DNA from: Microbacterium kyungheense
Lineage (GTDB): Bacteria > Actinomycetota > Actinomycetes > Actinomycetales > Microbacteriaceae
Length of the DNA stretch: 64,000 bases
Assembly: GCF_006783905.1 (NCBI RefSeq)
Contig: NZ_VFPE01000001.1
Span: 496,001 to 560,000 of the forward strand
Direction of reading: 5' to 3'
Below, piece after piece: positions 56,767 through 64,000 of this stretch (position 1 is the stretch's first letter; every line of letters begins with the position of its first letter). A model generated the notes under the pieces. That model made no database searches. It worked only from the letters and a program-made list of their open reading frames with translations, and was not told the origin of the DNA. The translations under genes and the position numbers were made by a program.

Positions 56767-58157
56767 AGGCCGGCCTGAACCTCCTCGACGGCCGCCTTCA
56801 TGGCGGCTGTCACCTCGTCGGCAGGAACTCCGTTGTAGAGCTGCTCGATCTGACCCGAGAGCACGCCCTGGCTGGAGACCAGGCCGGCGAGGGTCGCGTC
56901 AGGCGTCCCCATGCCCCACAGGTAGACCGAGTTGATGCCGTCGCGCATCCCGTCGACGAAGTCCTCGCCGTAGAGGTCGACCGACGTCTTCTGCTGGTCG
57001 GGGCCGATGCCGAGCCCGCCCCACGCCTCGATGAACTCGGTCGGGTTGTCGGCCGAGCCGTTGCGCAGCGGGATGCGGCCCTCGGTCGCCACCGCGAGAG
57101 TGTCGACGTAGCCCGTGCTCATGACGTACTCGATGTACTTCTGTGCGGCTGCCGTGTTGGCGCCGGTGGGGATGCCGTAGCTCAGGATGGCGCCGTACTG
57201 GGCGGGGTCGTCCTCGTCGAGCACGGTGATGAACTCGGTGTTGTCGGCCAGGAAGGTCGGCTGTGCGGCGCACTCGGGGCACGTGGCCGGCGTCGCGGGG
57301 TCCAGGCCCGCCAGCTCGTCCAGGATGTGCGTCGAGAACAGCAGCATGGCGGCGTCGCCGTTCAGATACGCGGCGCGGGCGCTCGTGACGTCGAAGTCGC
57401 CGGCGACCGACGAGTCGCGCAGCCGGAGGAACTGCTCGGCAGCCTCGGTGCAGGCGTCCGAGTCGATCGTGACCTCGCCGTCCTCGACCAGGTCGCACCC
57501 GGCGCTCTGGAAGATCGACTGGATGCCTTCGGTCGCGGACGCGGTGCCGGCCTGGGTCCCGAAGGCGAGGCCGGTGATCCCGAGCTTCTCCTTCACCTCG
57601 GTGGCGGCGTCGGCGAGCTCTTCGACGCTGGTGGGGACGTCGACGCCGGCCTGCTCCAGCAGGTCGGCGCGATACGCGATGAGGTGCGTCCAGCCGTCGC
57701 TGGGGACGGCCGAGATCTGATCGTCGATCGTCACGGCGTCGATGGCGTGCTCGTTGAACGTGTCGAGCCCGAGGGTCTCGACCGTCGCGGTGGCGGCATC
57801 GGCGTCGAGGAGGCCCTGCGACGTCCAGGCGCCGGTCTGGCTCGACGAGTGCAGGATGACGTCCGGCACGTCGCCGGTGGCAGAGCCGGTGACCAGGGCC
57901 TGGTCCTGATCGGCGCCTGCCATGGGCACCACCTCGACCTCGATGCCGGTCTCTTCGGTGAACGCGGCGGCGACCGCCTCCTGGGCGGCGAGGCGATCGG
58001 GTGTGGTCTGCGGCGTCCAGAAGACGACGCTGCCGCTCGCCTCTCCTGTGCCGGTGTCGTCGGTGTCGGGGGTGCCGGCGGAGCAGCCGGCCAGCAGGCC
58101 GATCACCGCCGCCATCGCGAGTGGAGCCACGAGACGCTGTGTGGGGGTCCGGGTCAT
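56763..58157 (-). CDS. Sugar ABC transporter solute-binding lipoprotein
   Basis: This 464-residue exported lipoprotein has the signal peptide MTRTPTQRLVAPLAMAAVIGLLAGC, ending in an LAGC lipobox. A Thr/Asp-rich linker leads to the family 1 fold, with TPDRLAAQEAVAAAFTEETGIEVEVVPM and ARAAYLNGDAAMLLFSTHILDEL. Four Cys in the mature part (including TCPEC) may form disulfides. The ATG at 58157 has GAGGAGTGATGCA upstream; the frame is open 102 bases further without signal features. It is the first gene of the six-gene GH89/sulfatase operon. Confidence 0.94.
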   Translation of the reverse strand: MTRTPTQRLVAPLAMAAVIGLLAGCSAGTPDTDDTGTGEASGSVVFWTPQTTPDRLAAQEAVAAAFTEETGIEVEVVPMAGADQDQALVTGSATGDVPDVILHSSSQTGAWTSQGLLDADAATATVETLGLDTFNEHAIDAVTIDDQISAVPSDGWTHLIAYRADLLEQAGVDVPTSVEELADAATEVKEKLGITGLAFGTQAGTASATEGIQSIFQSAGCDLVEDGEVTIDSDACTEAAEQFLRLRDSSVAGDFDVTSARAAYLNGDAAMLLFSTHILDELAGLDPATPATCPECAAQPTFLADNTEFITVLDEDDPAQYGAILSYGIPTGANTAAAQKYIEYVMSTGYVDTLAVATEGRIPLRNGSADNPTEFIEAWGGLGIGPDQQKTSVDLYGEDFVDGMRDGINSVYLWGMGTPDATLAGLVSSQGVLSGQIEQLYNGVPADEVTAAMKAAVEEVQAGL

Positions 58158-58280
58158 TGCATCACTCCTCTTGTCGTGGCGCGAGCGCCGGGGGAACGGG
58201 GCGAAGCGGCGCAGCGTCCATGCTGGGCCGACGGTGCGATCATTCCGCCAGGCGAGCAATCTCGTAGAGATCGAGCGACA

Positions 58281-58326
58281 GAATGCAAGAAAGCACCTCT
58301 GTCGACGCTACTCCTGAATGTAAGGT
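58281..58326. promoter_or_regulatory. Divergent control region with GAATGYAAG direct repeats and a leaderless -10
   Basis: GAATGCAAG (58281-58289) and GAATGTAAG (58316-58324) are direct repeats 35 bases apart, between the operon and its divergent regulator gene. TAAGGT (58321-58326) lies 7 bases before the regulator's GTG. They may be binding sites for that regulator. Confidence 0.35.
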
Positions 58327-58333
58327 GCCTCAC

Positions 58334-59314
58334 GTGGACGATCTCGACCGCCGGATCACCGGTGCGCTGCTGGCCAACCCCCGCGCCAGCAATGCGCAGA
58401 TCAGCGACGCCGTCTTCACCTCGGAGGCCACGGCGTCGCGGCGCGTCGCGCGGCTCGTGCGTGATGGTGACGTGCGTGTCATCGGGGTGCTCGACGGCGA
58501 GGCGACGGGACGATCGCGGTCGCTGTTCGTCCGGCTGCGCTGCCGGCCGGGCGAGGCGCACCGCTCCGCGCAGCGCATCGCGGCGTGGTCGGCGTGCGGC
58601 TCGGTCAAGCTCGTCACCGGGAGCGTCGACTGCATCGCCGAGATCGGATACACCTCGAACGACCATCTGCTGGCCCTCACGCTCGAGCAGCTGCCGGCCC
58701 TCGACGGGGTGCTGGCGGTGTGGAGCAATCAGGTGATCCGGCGCTTCGCGACGCCGCACAGCTGGCTGCCCGACCTGCTGCCGGACGAGATCGTCGAGCA
58801 GCTGCGCGCACAGCGCCTCGACCCGTGGGCCGACCCGCTGCCGGACCGGCGGGTCAGGACCGATGCGCTCGACGAGCGCATCGCCGCCGCGCTGGCAGAG
58901 GACGGACGGCTCGGGTGGCAGCGGCTGGGCGAGCTGTGCGACGTCAGCCCGGTCACGGTCCGGCGCCGGGCCGAGGCGATGATGGCGTCGGGCGCGCTGC
59001 GCATGCGCACGGTCATCGAGCCCGAGCGCATCGGCCTGCCGGTAAACGCCTTCGTCGCCCTGAGCGTGAACCCGACGCAGCTCAGCCGTGCCGGCGAACT
59101 GCTGGCGGGGCATCCGTCGGTCCTGATGATCTCGGCGACCACCGGCGACCGCAATCTGTGCGGCGAGGTCGCCCTCGCCTCGGATGCCGCCCTGTACGCG
59201 TTCATCTCCGAGACGATCGGCGGGCTGCCGGGGCTGCAGCACGCCGACGTCGCCGTGGCCCTGCACTCGCTGAAGCGCGCGGGACGCACGCGGCACCTCA
59301 CCGCCGTGCGGTGA
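58334..59314 (+). CDS. Double-module Lrp/AsnC family regulator
   Basis: This encodes about 326 residues with two consecutive Lrp-type modules. The first helix-turn-helix is LDRRITGALLANPRASNAQISDAVFTSEATASRRVARLVRDGDV and the second is LDERIAAALAEDGRLGWQRLGELCDVSPVTVRRRAEAMMASGAL. Each is followed by a RAM-like effector domain. Such tandem Lrp proteins are found in actinobacteria. The gene is divergent from the GH89/sulfatase operon, 176 bases apart, and is a good candidate for its regulator, which would be unusual since the family normally senses amino acids. The GTG at 58334 is chosen for the -10 spacing; GTG 58325 is an alternative. Confidence 0.87.
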   Translation: MDDLDRRITGALLANPRASNAQISDAVFTSEATASRRVARLVRDGDVRVIGVLDGEATGRSRSLFVRLRCRPGEAHRSAQRIAAWSACGSVKLVTGSVDCIAEIGYTSNDHLLALTLEQLPALDGVLAVWSNQVIRRFATPHSWLPDLLPDEIVEQLRAQRLDPWADPLPDRRVRTDALDERIAAALAEDGRLGWQRLGELCDVSPVTVRRRAEAMMASGALRMRTVIEPERIGLPVNAFVALSVNPTQLSRAGELLAGHPSVLMISATTGDRNLCGEVALASDAALYAFISETIGGLPGLQHADVAVALHSLKRAGRTRHLTAVR

Positions 59315-59346
59315 GCCGCCGGCCCGCCCGCCCGGGCGGACCGAGG

Positions 59347-61560
59347 TCAGATCGACAGGCCGCGCAGCACGCCGTCCTGCGCCGCCACGACGAGCTGCCG
59401 CCCGACGACGACCGGGGTCGAGAAGGTGTTGGCGGTGAACAGCTGCCTGTCCGTCGCGACGGTTCCCGCCGTGGGATCGATGGCGGCCAGCAGGCCGCCG
59501 ACCGACACGAGCCAGACTGCGCCCGTGCCGGGATCGAGGACGGGCCCGGCGTTGACCACACGCGGCACTGCGGTGGTGCTCCACCGCACGGCGCCTGTCG
59601 CGGGATCGACCACCGACACGACGCCCCACTCCGTGGTCAGCAGCAGGCCGCCGTCCGGGAGTGCGACGGCGGGGGCGAACATGTGGCTGCCCGGTACGCG
59701 CCACAGCTCGTCGCCTGTCACGGGGTCGACCGCGATCGCGTCGGTGACCGTGCTGAACAGCACCGCTCCGGACGAGAGCACCTCGACCCAGTCGTCCCAC
59801 GGGCCGTAGATGAGCTGGCGGTACTTGTCGGGCCGTGTGTTGGTGAGGAACGACCACAGCTGCGCGCCAGAGCTCAGGTCGTAGGCGTACCCGCGGCCGT
59901 CGCCGGCGCCGACGTACACGCGCGCGCCGTCCGAGGCGGCGCGACCTGCCGTGCGCACCGGGACGTCCGCCTCCCACAGGGTCTTCCCGCGCGCGTCGAG
60001 GCAGCGCAGCCGGTCCTCGGCCGCCACGAGGATGCGGTCGCCGTCGGCCGCAGGAACCACGAGGGGCGTCGACATCACAGGCTTGCCGAGGTCGCTCGTC
60101 CACGCCGCCACGCCGGTCCGAGCGTCGAGGGCGGTGAGGCGGTGGTCGGCACTCGGCACGACCACGAGGTCGCCGTCGGTCGTGAACGCGGCACCGCGGT
60201 GGACTGGACCCAGGTCGACCGTCCAGCGCGGCCGGTAAGAGGAGGCGCCGGTGATGTCGACGGCGACCACCCTGCCCGACGTCGAGCCGGCGACGACGGT
60301 CGAGCCGGACGCCGCCAGCGCGCCCTGCAGCTGGCCGCCGACACGGAGCTCCCAGGCGGTTCGCGTGCGCGGGGAGCCGTCGACCGCGACCGGCACGGTC
60401 TCGTGCCGGCGCACGCCCTGGGCGTCGGTCGCCCGCAGCTGCACGCGGTGCGCGCCCGGTGCGAGCGCCGCCGCGTCGAGCGAGCCGTGCCACGACGAGC
60501 CCCGGGGTTCCAGCGGCGTCCACGTCCCGTCGTCGATCGTGCCGAAGACGGACTGCGGGTACACGCGCGCCTCGACGGCGACGGCCGCGGCTCCGGCGAC
60601 GGCGGTGAGGTCGATGCGACCGGGGTGTGCCCGCACCGCGCCGCGGATGGGGACCGTGCCCCCGGGCGGAACCTCGAGCGGGATCTCTGTCAGCAGCACG
60701 GCCGTCGCGGCCTCGGCATCCGTCGCCCCCAGGGTCACGTTCTCGACGACGAGCACCCGGCCCTGGTCGCCGCGGCGCTCGGTGACCCGCAGGTAGAACG
60801 GGCCGCCGCGGGTCGCGGTCGAGGCCACCTGGGTGAGCCCGTTGAAGCGGTCGACCTCGTGCCGGTGGATGTGCCCGGCGAAGATGCCGCGCACCGGGAA
60901 CGGCTCGATGGTGCGCAGCAGCTCGTCGGTGTCGTTGACGAAGTAGTTGCGGCCGGCCAGCGGGTAGTGCAGGAACATGATCGACGGGATGCCGGCGGCC
61001 TCGGCCAGGTCGTCGCGCAGGGTCGCAAGATCGTCGCCGAACAGCCCGGGCTCCTGCAGCGCCTGTGTCGGGTCGAGGGCCATGAAGTGCACGCCGCCGG
61101 CATCGAAGCTGTAGCTGGTCGGGCCGAACCAGCGCTGGAAGCGTTCGCGGGCACTCGTGTCCCAGCGGATCTCGTGGTTGCCCGGCACGTGGCGCACCCG
61201 GTCCCACAGCCCGGGCGGGATGGTGTCGCGGTAAGCCGCGAACCCGGCGTCGCTGCCGTAGTCCGTGATGTCGCCGCAGTGCAGCACGAACTGGGGCTGC
61301 TCGGCGTCGACGGCCGCGAACACGCGGCGCAGGTTCTCGAGCCGCGCCGCTTCCTCTTCGTTGGCGTGGGTGTCGGTGACGACGACGAAGCGCAGTCCTC
61401 CTGCGTCCGTCTCGGTCGTTGCGCCCACGGCAGCGCCCGGCCACGGACCCCAGGCGGCGCCGCCCAGGCCGACGCCGAGTCCGAGTGCCGACAGCCCGAG
61501 GAATCCGCGCCGGCTGAGGGGCGTCCTGTGGCGTGCCTCGGTGCTGCTGTCTTCGCTCAT
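59347..61560 (-). CDS. Tat-exported metallophosphoesterase fused to a PQQ-like beta-propeller
   Basis: This encodes 737 residues. The Tat signal is LSRRGFLGLSALGLGVGLGG. The calcineurin-like phosphoesterase domain (about 50-300) has a complete two-metal set: VVTDTHANE, HCGDITDYG, PGNHE, FLHYP and AGHIHRHE. A beta-sandwich follows (about 300-420), then a C-terminal PQQ-like propeller with repeats such as VVAVDITGA, LTALDARTGVAAWTSDLGKPV and DAIAVDPVTGDELWRVPGS. The protein is probably released or wall-associated and may act on phosphate esters. GGAGGAACGAGG precedes the ATG. It is divergent from another secreted phosphoesterase gene. Confidence 0.9.
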   Translation of the reverse strand: MSEDSSTEARHRTPLSRRGFLGLSALGLGVGLGGAAWGPWPGAAVGATTETDAGGLRFVVVTDTHANEEEAARLENLRRVFAAVDAEQPQFVLHCGDITDYGSDAGFAAYRDTIPPGLWDRVRHVPGNHEIRWDTSARERFQRWFGPTSYSFDAGGVHFMALDPTQALQEPGLFGDDLATLRDDLAEAAGIPSIMFLHYPLAGRNYFVNDTDELLRTIEPFPVRGIFAGHIHRHEVDRFNGLTQVASTATRGGPFYLRVTERRGDQGRVLVVENVTLGATDAEAATAVLLTEIPLEVPPGGTVPIRGAVRAHPGRIDLTAVAGAAAVAVEARVYPQSVFGTIDDGTWTPLEPRGSSWHGSLDAAALAPGAHRVQLRATDAQGVRRHETVPVAVDGSPRTRTAWELRVGGQLQGALAASGSTVVAGSTSGRVVAVDITGASSYRPRWTVDLGPVHRGAAFTTDGDLVVVPSADHRLTALDARTGVAAWTSDLGKPVMSTPLVVPAADGDRILVAAEDRLRCLDARGKTLWEADVPVRTAGRAASDGARVYVGAGDGRGYAYDLSSGAQLWSFLTNTRPDKYRQLIYGPWDDWVEVLSSGAVLFSTVTDAIAVDPVTGDELWRVPGSHMFAPAVALPDGGLLLTTEWGVVSVVDPATGAVRWSTTAVPRVVNAGPVLDPGTGAVWLVSVGGLLAAIDPTAGTVATDRQLFTANTFSTPVVVGRQLVVAAQDGVLRGLSI

Positions 61561-61882
61561 CCTCGTTCCTCCGGTCGTCGTCGTCCTGACCGGTACCCAA
61601 CCGGCTGCGGGCAGCCGCCGCCGAGTCCAGGCGGCGCAATTGCGAGGTTCTGACATCCCTGGCCGGGGTCGCGCAAGAATCCGCCGATCCGCGGGCCGGG
61701 CGCCGGGTGCCCGGGTCGGCGCGAGCCCGGCCTGACGGAATCGCGCAGCGTCCGTGCCGTGATCGCCGATTCCTTGCACGACCTCGTCGGACGGTTGCCG
61801 ACGTGACGGCGCCACGGCCAGCGTCGGGAGGGCCGGACCCGATCCGGCATCCGTGTGAACCGTGTGAGAGAGAGTCTGAGCG
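61561..61882. other. Divergent intergenic region (322 bases) between two secreted phosphoesterase genes
   Basis: Apart from the ribosome site of the minus-strand gene (61561-61572), I see GC-rich sequence with several short inverted repeats, and GTGTGAACCGTGTGA at about 61852, a direct repeat of GTGTGA close to the plus-strand start. No clear Pho box array, RNA or small gene is visible. Confidence 0.4.
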
Positions 61883-63220
61883 ATGCGTTCATCGAAGCGA
61901 ATCCGCCGCCTGTCCACCCTCGCCGCCGCCGGCCTCGTCGCCGCGACCCTCGGCATCGCCGCACCCGCGGCCGCCGATGCCGTCGCTGCCGGGACGCCGT
62001 CGGCGACGACCGACATGAGCGGTGGGCCCGGGGCATCCACTCCCGCCGAGCACGTGGTGCTCATCGCGCTGGACGGATTCGACATCGACTACCTCGACGA
62101 CGTCGCCCTGCCGAACCTGTCCGCGCTCGCCAAGCGGGGGAGCCTCAGCGTGTCGACCGGGGTCATGTCGTCCATCACGAACCCGTCGTGGTCGTCGGTG
62201 GCGACGGGCGCCTGGCCCGAGACGCACCGCAACACCGCGTACTGGTTCGACGCGTCGACCGGTACGGCGCGCGGTCAGCAGCGTGACCTCGCGGTGCCCA
62301 CGATCGCGCAGGCGATCCGGGACCAGGGCGGCACCGTGATGTCGTCCCAGTGGTTCATCGTGCAGAACTACGGCGTCACCTTCGGCGATCCCGAGGGCCT
62401 GTACACGCAGCCGGGCGGCGACTGCGCCCGCCGGACCGACGACGCGGTCGCCGTCATCAACGGGCAGCCCGTGCTGAGCGCCGGCACCTCGGTGCAGATG
62501 TCGGGCGTGCCCGACCTGATCGCGGTGTACTGCGACCGCCTCGATGCCCTCGGCCATGCCGAGGGCGATCAGGCGGAGGGGATGCCGGCGGCCCTGGCCG
62601 ACATCGACGTGCAGATCGGCCGCATCGTGCAGGCGACGAAGGATGCCGGGATCTACGGCCGCACGGCGTTCGTCGTGACCGGTGACCACGGCATGGAGAC
62701 GTTCACGCAGGGCATGCGGGACGACCTCCTCGCGGCGATCTCGGCCGCGGGGTATGACGCCGAGATGCTCTCGGCAGGGCAGTCGCCGCAGCCCGGGACG
62801 GACGCGGTGATCGTGGTCGGCGGCGTCGGCTCGCTGCACCTCGTCGGCGACGCGGCGGGCGATCCCGCGGCCGCGGCGGCGATCGAGGCTGCCGTCGCCG
62901 CGCTGCCCCACGTGGCGGCGGTCTACGACAAGGACGAGCAGCGGGCCATGCACATGTCGCCGAACTACGGCGAGCTCATCATCGAGCCGGCCGAGGGCTG
63001 GAGCCTCGGCGCGACGCCGGCCGATCCCGCGGGCGTGCACGGCATGACGCGGGTCATGCAGGTGCCGCTCGTGCTGGCGGGGGCGGGAGTGCGTCCGCAC
63101 GCCGCGCCGCACGACCCGCGTCACATCGACATCGCGCCGACCATCGCCGCGCTGCTCGGTTTCGAGGGGCCCGCGGGCGCGGACGGACGCGTGCTGACGG
63201 AGTCGATCCGCACGCGCTGA
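61883..63220 (+). CDS. Secreted alkaline-phosphatase-superfamily phosphodiesterase/pyrophosphatase
   Basis: This 445-residue protein has an N-terminal signal peptide (IRRLSTLAAAGLVAATLGIAAPAAADA). The type I phosphodiesterase/nucleotide pyrophosphatase fold is shown by HVVLIALDGFDIDYLDDVALPNLSALAKRG (metal Asp), the nucleophile region SSITNPSWSSVATGAWPETH (Ser/Thr), FVVTGDHGMETF (metal Asp and His) and VHGMTRVMQVPLVLAG (metal His). Substrates in this family are nucleotides or phosphodiesters. The ATG follows GAGAGAGAGTCTGAGCG. A terminator lies 22 bases after the stop. Confidence 0.92.
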   Translation: MRSSKRIRRLSTLAAAGLVAATLGIAAPAAADAVAAGTPSATTDMSGGPGASTPAEHVVLIALDGFDIDYLDDVALPNLSALAKRGSLSVSTGVMSSITNPSWSSVATGAWPETHRNTAYWFDASTGTARGQQRDLAVPTIAQAIRDQGGTVMSSQWFIVQNYGVTFGDPEGLYTQPGGDCARRTDDAVAVINGQPVLSAGTSVQMSGVPDLIAVYCDRLDALGHAEGDQAEGMPAALADIDVQIGRIVQATKDAGIYGRTAFVVTGDHGMETFTQGMRDDLLAAISAAGYDAEMLSAGQSPQPGTDAVIVVGGVGSLHLVGDAAGDPAAAAAIEAAVAALPHVAAVYDKDEQRAMHMSPNYGELIIEPAEGWSLGATPADPAGVHGMTRVMQVPLVLAGAGVRPHAAPHDPRHIDIAPTIAALLGFEGPAGADGRVLTESIRTR

Positions 63221-63242
63221 ATCGCAGATCAGAACGACATAG

Positions 63243-63274
63243 TGGATGCCGTCACGCCGGCGTGACGGCATCCA
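63243..63274 (+). terminator. Terminator hairpin after the phosphodiesterase gene
   Basis: TGGATGCCGTCACG (63243-63256) and CGTGACGGCATCCA (63261-63274) form a perfect 14-base stem around CCGG. It is the third terminator in the window built on GGATGCC/GGCATCC. Confidence 0.78.
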
Positions 63275-63353
63275 TATGTGTTCGCATCGAATGCCGGTCG
63301 CGCCCTGGCCCCGCAGCCCACGCGTCGCCACGAACGACGGCCGCAGCGCGCAG

Positions 63354-63374
63354 AACCTGGCGACTCGCCAGAAG
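63354..63374 (+). repeat. Isolated copy of the GGCGA-N-TCGCC palindromic repeat
   Basis: AACCTGGCGACTCGCCAGAA matches the core of the tandem copies at 8573-8747, 55 kb away in this window. It lies between convergent genes. Confidence 0.75.
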
Positions 63375-63433
63375 CGGACGGGGGAGGAGTAGGGGATGCC
63401 GTCGCTCCTGAGCGACCGCCTCCCTCCGACGCG

Positions 63434-64000
63434 TCAGCGGCCGGCCTGCAGCCGCAGGCCCGCCAGCAGCAGGTCGAGGCCGCCGACGAACTGGTCGCGG
63501 TCGTCGTGGCCGTCGAACTCGTCGATGATGTGGTGGATGTACGGGAACTGCGCGGGGTCGAGCGCCCGCCACTGCGCGGCGGCGCCGGCCATGTACTCGT
63601 CCTTGCTCAGCTCGCCCGAGACGACGGCCTCGGGCGGCTGCTGCCCCATGTCGGCGGCGGTGCCGATCACATAGCCGACGACGGCCGAGGTCGCGTGGAA
63701 GGACTGGCGCGGCGTCAGCTCCAGGCGCATCACCTGCTCGCCGATCCGCTCGTACAGCTGCAGCGAGTGGATCTGCGTGGCTGTGTCGCGCAGCACGTAC
63801 GCGCCGAGCCAGGGACGGTCCACGATCGCGTCGAACATCGCGAGGGCGATGACGCGCAGGTCCTCGATCGGGTCGCCGCCGCCGACGTCGGCGGTGGCTT
63901 CCAGCACGCCGCCGAGCACCGAGTCCGCGGCGAGATCGAGCAGCTCGTCGCGCCCCGACACGTACCAGTAGACGCTGGCAACGCCGCCGCCCAGGCGCGC
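63434..64000 (-). CDS. TetR-family regulator (N-terminus outside window)
   Basis: 188 residues are visible, with the 5' end cut by the window edge. The first residues visible, LGGGVASVYWYVSGRDELLDLAADSVLG, are the second half of a TetR helix-turn-helix (pattern GVxxxSxYxxVxGxDELL). The ligand-binding domain follows, with RVIALAMFDAIVDRPWLGAYVLRDTATQ and YIHHIIDEFDGHDDRDQFVGGLDLLLAGLR at the end. The ligand is unknown. The gene is convergent with the phosphodiesterase gene. Confidence 0.88.
   Translation of the reverse strand, partial: ARLGGGVASVYWYVSGRDELLDLAADSVLGGVLEATADVGGGDPIEDLRVIALAMFDAIVDRPWLGAYVLRDTATQIHSLQLYERIGEQVMRLELTPRQSFHATSAVVGYVIGTAADMGQQPPEAVVSGELSKDEYMAGAAAQWRALDPAQFPYIHHIIDEFDGHDDRDQFVGGLDLLLAGLRLQAGR

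Noticed and set aside
58154..61639. A long open frame of about 1160 codons on the minus strand
   Set aside because: It overlaps the metallophosphoesterase in the wrong frame and runs antisense to the Lrp-type gene. Its composition is almost only Arg, Gly, Ala and Asp.
61852..61866. Pho box upstream of the secreted phosphodiesterase gene
   Set aside because: GTGTGA occurs twice but is not the GTTCACC-type direct repeat with 11-base spacing known from Streptomyces, so I do not call it.
1..64000. tRNA, rRNA, insertion sequences, prophage or plasmid functions
   Set aside because: I searched by eye for tRNA ends and arms, transposase DDE patterns, integrases and replication genes and found none in this window.

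Overview
The window is very GC-rich (about 70%), with short spacers, many 4-base ATGA/GTGA overlaps, GTG/TTG starts and leaderless-type promoters. This points to an actinomycete. The guaB3-SURF1-DUF3817-guaA block and the frequent word GGATGCC fit Microbacteriaceae, most likely Microbacterium, but that assignment is inference. I see no rRNA, tRNA, CRISPR array, prophage or insertion sequence. The accessory content is carbohydrate and peptide uptake cassettes plus regulators.

Layout. 1-1042: end of a probable TetR regulator, an SRPBCC protein and a DUF2277 protein. 1161-8562: an ABC-F ATPase, then a housekeeping block (GuaB3-type IMPDH homologue, SURF1, DUF3817, GMP synthase) and a glycosyltransferase. 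8573-10007: tandem copies of a palindromic repeat, then a membrane-anchored HExxH metallopeptidase whose 5' end looks frameshifted. 10024-13132: a second-type Clp protease locus, with two overlapping clpP genes (the second lacking the active-site serine), a convergent LigD-type polymerase gene, and a PopR/ClgR-like activator ending in Leu-Ala-Ala. Matching PopR-type boxes precede the clpP pair and the activator. 13237-20806: a GH38 alpha-mannosidase with a sugar ABC transporter and a ROK repressor; the promoter has an operator on its -10.

20927-32606: a Bax-inhibitor-1 protein, a glycerophosphodiesterase with a phosphotransferase-like protein, a LytS/LytTR two-component system between two sodium:solute symporter modules, and a divergent ArsR/AHSA1 pair. 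An alpha/beta hydrolase and an O-methyltransferase-type protein follow. 32822-44303: a BNR-4 protein, a ROK regulator, an M81 (MlrC) metallopeptidase, a complete oligopeptide ABC importer, CutC and a ROK kinase. This looks like one catabolic cassette for an unknown, perhaps peptide-linked sugar, ligand. 44322-46594: an ArsR-type regulator divergent from a 35-codon ORF and a two-gene ABC exporter, around a perfect operator palindrome.

46608-49806: an APH-fold protein, an alpha/beta hydrolase, an SDR and a MerR regulator. 49891-58157: a tightly overlapping operon of solute-binding protein, two permeases, Gfo/Idh/MocA dehydrogenase, GH89 alpha-N-acetylglucosaminidase and sulfatase, which suggests use of a sulfated alpha-GlcNAc glycan. 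A double-module Lrp/AsnC regulator is divergent from it. 59347-63220: two divergent secreted phosphoesterases. The window ends inside a TetR gene. Neither sugar ABC cassette carries its own ATPase, so a shared MsiK-type ATPase elsewhere is likely.
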